A DNA stretch of 28,402 bases, from positions 1 through 28,402 of IMG/VR virus record IMGVR_UViG_3300031515_000002; one strand, written 5' to 3'. Both the position numbers and the translations under genes were made by a program. This document shows positions 5,256-11,571 of this stretch, in pieces; position 1 is the stretch's first letter; each line of letters begins with the position of its first letter. The DNA is from a virus. The notes below the pieces were generated by a model. The model was not told the origin of the DNA and made no database searches. It saw only the letters and a program-made list of their open reading frames with translations.

Positions 5256-7019
5256 ATGGACACCGAGAAACTCATAAAACAATTTGAAATCGACAGACAG
5301 GCTTACTCCAAAATATTTTCTTCATTTGATGAAAAAGAAAGGTTTTTGAAAAATGAAATAGTCGATAGTGGTAAAGAAATTTTAAAATCACAAGTGTTAG
5401 ACCAAACTTTAATGACGGCTTTAATAAGACGAGCCAATCAAGTGATGGCAAAGATGCCAACTGGTGCGGTTAGGGTTTTGTCAAAAGAGGATAAAGGAAA
5501 AGGAATTTTTTTAAACTTAATTTTAGACCACTATATTATTCCCAATGCCAACTCACAGGCTGATATTTACACAAAATTTTGGTTGATGGAGTTTTTATCG
5601 CTAATTTATGGGAAAATAGATGTTTTAGTTGACTGGGTGGTAAAAGAAGAATACACGGGACCAGACTTTTTCTTAATCCCACCAAAGTTAGGGATACCTG
5701 AACCTGGCGTTATTTCAGTTAATGATATGTCTCGTTATTTTGTTATATCATACGTTTCAGAAGATTTTTTAAAAAGAAGAAAAGGATTAAAATTTTGGAA
5801 AAACATTGATAAAGTCCTTGAAGAAGGAAAAAAGAATAAAACAGATGAGAGAGAAACGTCAACATTAAAAGAAAGAGAAGACAGTGATTTATACAAAGAC
5901 CAGTATGAGTTAATTACTTTGTATACCCCAAAACGCTGGATTACTTTTTCAAGACAAGCAAAAGTTATATTGAGAGACATAGACAACCCCCATCAAAATA
6001 AAAAACTGCCAATTGTCTCAAAGGTGTGTTATCCCACTCTTGATAGTTATTTTGGAATTTCGGAATATGACAGAAACATCAGCCAGCAAAAAGCACTAAA
6101 CTCAACTATTAACCTATCGTTGGATGCCTTAAAAAAACATCTTTATCCTCCAACTAAAATTTACCCAACAGACGTTCATATGCCATCTTTTTCTTTATCA
6201 CCTGGTGCAGTATGGGTTTTGAAAAATCCTAATCCAAACGCCATCGTTCAAGAGCATTTCTCACCAGCCCCGCTTCAAACCTTTAACGCTTTATATGGAG
6301 TTTTAAAAGGAGCACTGCTTTCTTCTCTTGGCACAACTGACACAACTATTTCTTCCTCAATCGAACCAGCACAGGGAAAAACACCAGAGGCTTTGCGAAT
6401 GCAACAGATGTTTATATCCTTAAACACTTCATTTGATAGAAAGATGCTGGAGCAAGCAATTACTGAGATTTACGATAGGTTTTTAGACCTTTTGACCCAC
6501 AAACAAGAGGCTGATATTGAGTTTGATATTTTTGGTGATGAGTTTAAGATGATAAAAAAAAATTATCCTGATATTTTAGAGTTGTATGAAAGCAAAGAAG
6601 GTGGAAAAATTAGGATTAAAAACAAAGATATTAAAAACTTATCAGTTAAATTCTTTATCGACGCATCATCGACAATGAAACAGGATGAGGTGGTTGAAAA
6701 TCAAAACCTAACTTCTATTTTAGGATTTTTCCTAAGACTGCCTGGCTTTTTAGAGCAAGTAGCCCAACAGGGGAAGGCCAGGTATGGTTCAGTTGAGATT
6801 GATTTTGCCGAGTTTGTAAAAAGATTGATTCAAACAGCAGGAATTGAAGAATATGATAAAATTATAAAAGAAGTACCAAAAGAAATACTTTCGCAACCAC
6901 AAGAGGCAATCTCACAACCCTCGCAACAAATTGAAAATTTACAATTTGAAGAAAATCCTTTAGTTGCTAATTTACCAGAAGACCAAAAAAGATTGTTTTA
7001 TGAAGTTATTGCAAGATAA
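5256..7019 (+). CDS. Portal protein (head-tail connector)
   Basis: A 587-residue protein following terminase and preceding scaffold and capsid, the usual place for the portal. The length and segments such as LIYGKIDVLVDWVVKEEY, then GVISVNDMSRYFVI, and a long central region with ALNSTINLSLDALKK and TPEALRMQQMFI agree with podovirus-type portals. It forms the dodecameric channel through which DNA is packed and ejected. The C-terminus is Gln/Pro rich (IQTAGIEEYDK, then SQPSQQIENLQ). The ATG at 5256 (TATATG) is preferred to an upstream TTG inside the terminator's end. The fold call rests on size, context and general resemblance. Confidence 0.8.
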   Translation: MDTEKLIKQFEIDRQAYSKIFSSFDEKERFLKNEIVDSGKEILKSQVLDQTLMTALIRRANQVMAKMPTGAVRVLSKEDKGKGIFLNLILDHYIIPNANSQADIYTKFWLMEFLSLIYGKIDVLVDWVVKEEYTGPDFFLIPPKLGIPEPGVISVNDMSRYFVISYVSEDFLKRRKGLKFWKNIDKVLEEGKKNKTDERETSTLKEREDSDLYKDQYELITLYTPKRWITFSRQAKVILRDIDNPHQNKKLPIVSKVCYPTLDSYFGISEYDRNISQQKALNSTINLSLDALKKHLYPPTKIYPTDVHMPSFSLSPGAVWVLKNPNPNAIVQEHFSPAPLQTFNALYGVLKGALLSSLGTTDTTISSSIEPAQGKTPEALRMQQMFISLNTSFDRKMLEQAITEIYDRFLDLLTHKQEADIEFDIFGDEFKMIKKNYPDILELYESKEGGKIRIKNKDIKNLSVKFFIDASSTMKQDEVVENQNLTSILGFFLRLPGFLEQVAQQGKARYGSVEIDFAEFVKRLIQTAGIEEYDKIIKEVPKEILSQPQEAISQPSQQIENLQFEENPLVANLPEDQKRLFYEVIAR

Positions 7020-7021
7020 AT

Positions 7022-7405
7022 ATGCTAAAAGGGCAACAGGCAGTACCACCGGTGGCAACTTGGACGGTTGCTGATTTTATTAATAAGGTAAAAGACGCAA
7101 GTTATGAGGAAGTGGTTGAAAAAGCGGAAAAAGAAGATGAAGAGGTATTAAATTTGCTTGGTAATAAGAGTTTTGAAAAGTTTAAAGAGCTGGTTGAAAA
7201 AAGAATAGAGTTTTTGAAAAATTTGGTTGACCCAGAAAGCAAAACATCTTTGGTTGATATTAATGATACGCCAGACAGGATTGGAATGAAGTATTTAATA
7301 ATCTCATTTGCTATTTATCAACTAAGACAAATGATAAATTTACCAGAAACAATAAATGAAGCCAAAAAAGCAGGAGGAAAAATTGGAGAATTGGGAAACG
7401 ATTAA
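7022..7405 (+). CDS. Hypothetical acidic helical protein
   Basis: A 127-residue protein starting two bases after the portal stop. It is strongly helical and acidic (YEEVVEKAEKEDEEV, then FEKFKELVEKRIEFLKNLV). No recognised motif. It lies between portal and scaffold, so a head morphogenesis role is likely but unproven. Confidence 0.65.
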   Translation: MLKGQQAVPPVATWTVADFINKVKDASYEEVVEKAEKEDEEVLNLLGNKSFEKFKELVEKRIEFLKNLVDPESKTSLVDINDTPDRIGMKYLIISFAIYQLRQMINLPETINEAKKAGGKIGELGND

Positions 7406-7607
7406 AGAGTTTGATTTAGATGAGATAAGAGCGGAGGCTAAAAAACAGGCGCTTTTAAAACATCGGTGGGTTCAAAAAGGAATATGGCTTGTGTGTAAAA
7501 GCTGTAAATTTAGACACGGCTTTTATGTTGGGATAAATAAAGTGTTAGTGGGGGTTGATGAAGAGGGAAACCCAATTTTAAAGGACAAAAAAGAAGTCTT
7601 TAAATAA
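7356..7607 (+). CDS. Small CxxC protein between portal and scaffold
   Basis: An 83-residue protein containing VCKSCKFRHGFYVG, a CxxC pair followed by a His that could bind zinc. The ATG at 7356 gives a 50-bp overlap with the preceding gene; a TTG at 7383 behind AGGAGG would be an alternative start with a better ribosome site. The stop codon lies in the loop of the terminator that follows. Function unknown. Confidence 0.6.
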   Translation: MKPKKQEEKLENWETIKEFDLDEIRAEAKKQALLKHRWVQKGIWLVCKSCKFRHGFYVGINKVLVGVDEEGNPILKDKKEVFK

Positions 7608-7622
7608 TAAAGACTTTTTTCT
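7594..7622 (+). terminator. Intrinsic terminator upstream of scaffold gene
   Basis: A 9-bp stem (AAGTCTTTA 7594-7602 with TAAAGACTT 7608-7616) followed by six T. The preceding gene's stop codon is in the loop. It separates the portal segment from the scaffold-capsid segment and would lower or end read-through. Confidence 0.75.
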
Positions 7623-7669
7623 TGTTCTTTAAAAGAACAAGGGAGCGGCCGACCAATCCTTAAATGGTC
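7621..7669 (+). promoter_or_regulatory. Palindrome and hairpin in the scaffold leader
   Basis: CTTGTTCTTT and AAAGAACAAG (7621-7641) form a 10-bp-arm palindrome with a single central base, followed by a GACCA/TGGTC hairpin (7651-7669). I found no convincing promoter here. The palindrome could be an operator, a processing site or a stem that protects the downstream mRNA. Confidence 0.4.
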
Positions 7670-7694
7670 AGTTAAAAATTAAAACTTAAAACAT

Positions 7695-8531
7695 ATGGCA
7701 GACGAAGAAAAAAAGGTGGAAGAGGTTGCCACCACCTCCTCGCCAGAGGAAACAAAAAAACCTCAAGTTGAAACCGAAACACAATCGAAAAAAGAAGAAA
7801 CATTACAAGAACCTTTACAAAAAGAGGGTGAAGAAGTCGAACCAAAGAAATCAAGACTGGAAAAAAGAGTGGAAGATTTAGAAAAGAAAAAGCAAGGGAT
7901 TGAAAGTCTTTTGGAGGTTTTAAATCAAAAAAGAAAAGAAAGCGAGTTAGTCCAAAGAGCGGAAATTCCACCAGAGTTTTTGCAAGAAGAAAATCCGCAA
8001 GTGCCACCGATTTTACAACCAGGTGAGACAGAGATATCACCTGATGAGCTTGAGCAAAGAATTGCTTTAAGAGAGCAGGCTTTGCGAGAGCAGATTAAAA
8101 ACGAGGTAAGGAAGGAGTTGGAAATGAGGCAAAAGAGGCAAGAGTATGTTCAAGCAATGCAGTCTCATCTTGACGAGTTGGAAGAAGTAAAAAAACTTCC
8201 AATGATGGAAGATGAGGATTTTGCCAATGAAGTAAAAGAGTTATACGAAAAAAACAGCTTTATTTTAGGTCTAGATGGACAAAAAGTCTTTATTGGAGCA
8301 GTTAGACCAAAAGAAGCGTATGAGTTGGTAAAGCAAAAGTTTGAAAGATTAAAACAAAAGTTATCGGGCCAGGTGGCACAAAGATTAACTGACCAAATTA
8401 GCAGTTCGGCAGTTTCACCCTCGCTGCAACCACAAGAGCAGGAGGTTCCCATAGAGGAATTGAGAAAAAATCTTTGGGAAAATCCTGGCAAAGTGGCATC
8501 CATCCTTGAAAAAAAGCTAATTAAAAGTTAA
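7695..8531 (+). CDS. Scaffolding protein (likely)
   Basis: A 278-residue, highly charged protein directly before the capsid gene. Residues 1-55 are Glu/Lys/Pro/Thr rich and probably disordered. Residues 55-85 and 130-175 look like coiled coils (SRLEKRVEDLEKKKQGIESL, then ALREQALREQIKNEVRKELE). The C-terminus is a short helix-rich segment (VPIEELRKNLWENPGKVASI). Composition, length and place are those of phage scaffolding proteins, which guide capsid assembly and then leave. It ends in a repeat AAAAGTTAAAAGTT. Confidence 0.8.
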   Translation: MADEEKKVEEVATTSSPEETKKPQVETETQSKKEETLQEPLQKEGEEVEPKKSRLEKRVEDLEKKKQGIESLLEVLNQKRKESELVQRAEIPPEFLQEENPQVPPILQPGETEISPDELEQRIALREQALREQIKNEVRKELEMRQKRQEYVQAMQSHLDELEEVKKLPMMEDEDFANEVKELYEKNSFILGLDGQKVFIGAVRPKEAYELVKQKFERLKQKLSGQVAQRLTDQISSSAVSPSLQPQEQEVPIEELRKNLWENPGKVASILEKKLIKS

Positions 8532-8562
8532 AAGTTTCAAGGAAAGGGGGTGAAAAAATAAT

Positions 8563-9474
8563 ATGGCAGTTCAGACAACCTCAACGCTACCTGGAGAGAT
8601 AATGACGTATTATGAAAGTAAATTTTTAGAAAGAGGTAAATACGAGCTTTTACATGGTGAGGGAGCTCAGAAAAACACCCACCCAAAAGGGAAGGGTAAA
8701 ACGATTCAGTGGAACAGATACGCTCCTTTACCACCAGCAACGACACCGCTTACTGAAGGAAACAACCCAGCAGAGGTTAACATTAGCTCAACGCAAGTGA
8801 CTGCTACTTTACAAGAGTATGGAAGCTCTATAAAAATCAGTAAACTTTTGAAATTAACCTCTGTTGATGAGGACGCAGTTGAAAAGATTGAACTTCTTGG
8901 GCAGAATATGGGCGAAACCATTGATACTTTAGATAGGGAGGCTTTATTTACTGGAGCAACCGTGCAGTTGGCTGGCGGCAAAACCAGTTTGTCTAATATT
9001 ACCGCTTCTGATATCTTAACAGTTAATGAAGTAAAAAAAGCTGTTAGAACCCTTAAAACAAACAAAGCTATAAAGCACCCAGATGGATTCTTCATTGGTA
9101 AAATTGGGCCAGCCACCGAGTTTGATTTAACAGGCGATACAACTTGGGTAAATGCTGCAACATACTCCGATGTAAAAAAACTTTACAGAGGAGAGGTGGG
9201 TGCTTTGCATGGGGTAAGATTTGTAAACGTAACTAACCAGAAATCTGAAAACTCAACCGTGGTTGTTTACTCCAACTTTATCCACGGTGCTTTTGCTTTT
9301 GCTAAATATAATTTGGCTGGAGACGTGCCAAAGCTTTACATCAAAACCCCAAACGAGCACGACACCTCAAACGCAGCTGATAGATACTCGGTTATCTCCT
9401 GGGCTGGTTCTTACGTTGCTAAGGTTTTGATTTCTGAGTGGGTTATAAACGTTAAAACAGCCGCATCAGCATAA
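8563..9474 (+). CDS. Major capsid protein, N4-gp56-like HK97 fold
   Basis: A 303-residue protein resembling the N4-gp56 family of major capsid proteins: TMTYYES-type N-terminal helix, then KGKGKTIQWNRYAPLPPATTPLTEGNNP, VTATLQEYGSSIKISKL, and a C-terminal HK97-like domain ending SVISWAGSYVAKVLI. It forms the icosahedral shell. A strong ribosome site (AAGGAAAGGGGGTG) lies upstream, unlike most genes here, in keeping with high expression. A stable stem-loop follows the gene. Confidence 0.88.
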   Translation: MAVQTTSTLPGEIMTYYESKFLERGKYELLHGEGAQKNTHPKGKGKTIQWNRYAPLPPATTPLTEGNNPAEVNISSTQVTATLQEYGSSIKISKLLKLTSVDEDAVEKIELLGQNMGETIDTLDREALFTGATVQLAGGKTSLSNITASDILTVNEVKKAVRTLKTNKAIKHPDGFFIGKIGPATEFDLTGDTTWVNAATYSDVKKLYRGEVGALHGVRFVNVTNQKSENSTVVVYSNFIHGAFAFAKYNLAGDVPKLYIKTPNEHDTSNAADRYSVISWAGSYVAKVLISEWVINVKTAASA

Positions 9475-9486
9475 GATTTTGCCAGT

Positions 9487-9510
9487 TGGAGGGTAGTTTT
9501 CTACCCTCCA
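9487..9510 (+). other. Stable stem-loop after the capsid gene
   Basis: Ten-bp perfect stem TGGAGGGTAG/CTACCCTCCA with a TTTT loop, 12 bases after the capsid stop. No U-run follows, so it is more likely an mRNA stabilising or processing element than a terminator; it could raise capsid mRNA above downstream genes. Confidence 0.65.
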
Positions 9511-9523
9511 GAAGCAAATTCTT

Positions 9524-9853
9524 ATGAGAAAAACAACTAGAGATTTAGATTTAGCCTCTCTTGAAAAGGGGGTTTCAAAAGCAAAAACAACGGAAGGAAA
9601 AATTCATAGAAAAGCGATACTGGAGGCAGTATATGAGCAAATGAAAGACCCGTTTTTAGAGAGAATGAGGGTTGCTTTAATTGATGCCTTAAAAAGAAAA
9701 GATATGATAAAATTTAAAGAGATTGAAAGAAAGGTAAAAGAATATGCTCGCTCAAGACATTTTATTGAAAATCAAATTAAAGCAAGGGCAAGGATTTCGA
9801 AAAAAGAAGCAGATTTGTTTGTTAGAAAGGAGGTGATACCATATGGAGAATAA
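9524..9853 (+). CDS. Hypothetical basic helical protein
   Basis: A 109-residue basic, helical protein (RVALIDALKRKDMIKFKEIERKVK). No motif recognised. It follows the capsid and overlaps the next gene by 11 bp. A head protein or decoration role is possible from position only. Confidence 0.65.
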   Translation: MRKTTRDLDLASLEKGVSKAKTTEGKIHRKAILEAVYEQMKDPFLERMRVALIDALKRKDMIKFKEIERKVKEYARSRHFIENQIKARARISKKEADLFVRKEVIPYGE

Positions 9854-10163
9854 AAAACAGGAAGAAAAAAAGGCTTTAACTTTAAATGAGGCAATAATGA
9901 AAGTAAATGAAATAATGATTTCAAGACCAGCGCTTTTAAATATTTCACTTACCGAAGAAGGAGGGGCCCATACATATAAATGGGCTGAAAATGATAAAGA
10001 GGCAAAGAAAAAAAGAAATGAAATAAGAGAGGTATTAAAAGAAGCTTGGCAAAATGGGGCTTTAAATTATCAAATGATTGCTGATAAATTAAGAGTGGAT
10101 GTTTTATCAATCCAGGCCTTAATTGATGAAGATTTTTTATTTAATTATCCGCATCTAAAATAA
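9843..10163 (+). CDS. Hypothetical protein with strong ribosome site
   Basis: A 106-residue protein. Its start is preceded by AGAAAGGAGGTGAT (about 9825-9838), an almost perfect complement of the usual 16S 3' end, spaced 5 bases before ATG. The C-terminal 45 residues may hold a small HTH-like fold (NYQMIADKLRVDVLSIQALI). It ends the head-gene segment just before the ORF-less region. Function unknown. Confidence 0.7.
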   Translation: MENKKQEEKKALTLNEAIMKVNEIMISRPALLNISLTEEGGAHTYKWAENDKEAKKKRNEIREVLKEAWQNGALNYQMIADKLRVDVLSIQALIDEDFLFNYPHLK

Positions 10164-10170
10164 TTGATTC

Positions 10171-10199
10171 TTGATTTTTATAATTATTTTTGCTATTAT
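10171..10199 (+). promoter_or_regulatory. Promoter of the ORF-less 10.2-10.6 kb transcript
   Basis: TTGATT, a 17-bp spacer and TATTAT. The predicted start is near 10206, just before the relatively GC-rich ORF-less region, supporting it as a plus-strand transcription unit. Confidence 0.65.
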
Positions 10200-10205
10200 T
10201 TTTTT

Positions 10206-10612
10206 GATTACGATTTTTTTAATTTGAAAAGTGTGGCAGCGGAGGTACTCCCAGCCTTTCCGTTTCCCTTAGTAATAAGGTTTGCGAATAAAAACGGCTT
10301 AACAATTGGGAGGGCGACCGAGACTCATCCAGACGCAAGATGAAAAGTAAAAATACTTTTGAATAAGTGAAAAACCCAAGCACACTCCTCGTGCCAGGAA
10401 ACAGAGGAGAGATGGGGTAGCGATAGGGAGAAATAAGGTAGGATTGTAGGGAGGTGTCAACAACCTGCTTGCGGAGGATAGATCGAGGGAAGCCAAGGGC
10501 GTCAAGCAACGGGAGAGTAGAGTAAGAGGGGGAAGGGGGAGGCATAATATACACGTCGTTTAATGTAAAATTGAGGCTAATTTTAACATCATTTTACGAC
10601 GTTATATTAAAA
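10206..10612 (+). ncRNA. Candidate large structured non-coding RNA
   Basis: About 400 nt without a credible reading frame, visibly richer in GC than neighbours and behind its own promoter. Local stems seen by eye: GGAG/CTCC at 10241-10251; CTCCCA (10249-10254) with TGGGAG (10307-10312) enclosing CCGTTT/AAACGG and CCTTA/TAAGG; TCATC/GATGA near 10324-10342; AAAAGTA/TACTTTT at 10343-10360; CTCCTC/GAGGAG near 10385-10410; AGGT/ACCT near 10451. The 3' part is purine rich and ends in a long interrupted inverted repeat (10547-10612). Size and phage setting recall large ornate RNAs such as GOLLD or ROOL, but I cannot assign it to either. A shorter frame on the minus strand (10219-10554) has an unlikely composition. 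Confidence 0.6.
10546..10612. repeat. Long interrupted inverted repeat between convergent units
   Basis: TAATATA, ACGTCGT and GTAAAAT are matched in reverse order by ATTTTAC, ACGACGT and TATATTA across about 66 bp. It lies between the end of the candidate RNA and the stop of the convergent RNase H-like gene. It may close the RNA's 3' domain or end transcription from both sides, though no U-run of normal length is present on either strand. Confidence 0.65.
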
Positions 10613-10615
10613 TAA

Positions 10616-10990
10616 TTAAGTAGCCCAAAGTTTTTCACGAGGACACCATTTTACTTCTATTTGATACTCTTTTACCAGTCTTTTAATAATTAAAGCAGTC
10701 AGTCTCAATCTTTCCTCTTTCACTTTATAATTTTCCATAGCAATTCCAACCATAAGTTTACTATCCGAATAAATTGTTTTTATTCCTTTTTTATATGCCT
10801 CAACAACAGCAACAAACAAAGCAAATAGTTCAGCCTCATTATTAGTATTATCATCACTATCAAGGGAAAGTATTATTCTTTCATTTGGAGAAAAGTTAAT
10901 TTTAGCTGTTGCTCTTCCACGAGGATGCCCAACTTTAAAAAAGAAAGGATTAGTAATTAAACTACCATCGCAGTGTATTGCTTTTTCCAC
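10616..10990 (-). CDS. RNase H-like protein, copy A
   Basis: A 124-residue type I RNase H-like domain. Acidic motifs: CDGS near the start, NNEAEL in the middle, YSDSKL after it. The usual last Asp (in a N-x-x-A-D type ending) is absent: the protein stops at REKLWAT. Type I RNases H cut RNA in RNA-DNA hybrids, and the last Asp is the least essential. Start: GTG at 10990, because alignment with the paralogue at 26314 begins there and it lies 6 bases after the -10 box; an ATG at 11029 would include the promoter. It is the only minus-strand gene in the structural region and faces the candidate RNA. Confidence 0.8.
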   Translation of the reverse strand: MEKAIHCDGSLITNPFFFKVGHPRGRATAKINFSPNERIILSLDSDDNTNNEAELFALFVAVVEAYKKGIKTIYSDSKLMVGIAMENYKVKEERLRLTALIIKRLVKEYQIEVKWCPREKLWAT

Positions 10991-10996
10991 TCTATA

Positions 10997-11025
10997 AGCA
11001 TACCATAAAAAAATCCCCTTGACAA
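10997..11025 (-). promoter_or_regulatory. Promoter of RNase H-like copy A
   Basis: On the minus strand TTGTCA (11025-11020), a 17-bp spacer and TATGCT (11002-10997). The -35 box overlaps that of the opposite promoter, so the two back-to-back promoters should compete. The mRNA would be leaderless at the GTG. Confidence 0.55.
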
Positions 11026-11047
11026 CCATAAGTTATTTTCGTATATT
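11019..11047 (+). promoter_or_regulatory. Promoter of the third structural segment
   Basis: TTGACA, a 17-bp spacer and TATATT. Half-site TTTCGTATA (also in the palindrome at 1415) overlaps the -10 box. Predicted start near 11054. Confidence 0.8.
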
Positions 11048-11053
11048 TATATA

Positions 11054-11123
11054 TAGGTTTTCCTTTTCAAAAGGCAACCAAAAAGCAGGCAAGTTATTGT
11101 CTGTTTGAGGTTGCCTTTTTTTT
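11054..11123 (+). terminator. Attenuator-like leader with competing hairpins
   Basis: AGGCAACC (11072-11079) pairs with GGTTGCCT (11109-11116) to make a terminator stem running into eight T, with CAGGCAA/TTGTCTG inside. The same AGGCAACC can instead be held by GGTT and CCTTTT of 11056-11067 in an upstream hairpin (CCTTTT/AAAAGG plus GGTT/AACC). The two structures exclude each other, which is the layout of a transcription attenuator or riboswitch-like control. Confidence 0.75.
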
Positions 11124-11143
11124 ATGAGTTTTACTTTAAAAAT

Positions 11144-11332
11144 ATGGTAAAAAAAATGAAACCAAAAGGTAAAAGAGGTTTAGCAATGGTTAAGAAACTG
11201 GGTAGAAATTACAAAACAGGAATGTTTGAAAAAATAGCCAAAAAAGCCGCCAAAAAATATCGTTCAAAAAAAGTGGGAGAGAAAGTTGCGGCAGCGGTTT
11301 TTTGGAAAAAAGCAAAAAAAAAGAATTGCTAA
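11144..11332 (+). CDS. Small very basic protein
   Basis: A 62-residue protein with about a third Lys and Arg (KKMKPKGKRG, then KAAKKYRSKKVGEKV, AVFWKKAKKK). The ATG at 11144 (AATATG) is chosen; frames from 11105 would start inside the terminator. Such composition suits binding to DNA or RNA, perhaps a packaged internal protein. It heads the segment that encodes the two large internal virion proteins. Confidence 0.7.
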   Translation: MVKKMKPKGKRGLAMVKKLGRNYKTGMFEKIAKKAAKKYRSKKVGEKVAAAVFWKKAKKKNC

Positions 11333-11373
11333 AAGTTTATAAAGTTATAAGTTTGATATAGTTTGATTTTGAT

Positions 11374-11556
11374 ATGGAAGATAAAGAAAAAAAAGAGCTA
11401 AAAGGGAAGGCGCTAATTATGGAGGCTTTAACTTCCTCCATAGCCTTTTACCGAACGCTTGAAAGAGCTTTTTTTCAAGAAAAAAGCAAAAAAATAGCAA
11501 ACAGAATAGGCTTTCTTAAAATCGCAATAAAAGAATTGGAAAAATTAAAAGAGTAA
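11374..11556 (+). CDS. Small hypothetical helical protein
   Basis: A 60-residue protein, helical and charged (LIMEALTSSIAFYRTLERAF, then RIGFLKIAIKELEKLKE). The start is in a GATATGG context. No family recognised; between the basic protein and the virion protein genes, probably co-transcribed. Confidence 0.65.
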   Translation: MEDKEKKELKGKALIMEALTSSIAFYRTLERAFFQEKSKKIANRIGFLKIAIKELEKLKE

Positions 11557-11571
11557 AATTTTTGCTAAAAA

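Noticed and set aside
10219-10554. Minus-strand 111-codon frame in the ORF-less region
   Set aside because: Composition (Ser, Pro, Leu rich) is unlike the other proteins, no start context, and it lies antisense to a promoter-led, stem-rich region.
10206-10612. Group I or group II self-splicing intron
   Set aside because: No interrupted exon on either side, and I saw no typical P7 or domain V core; not excluded without a covariance search.
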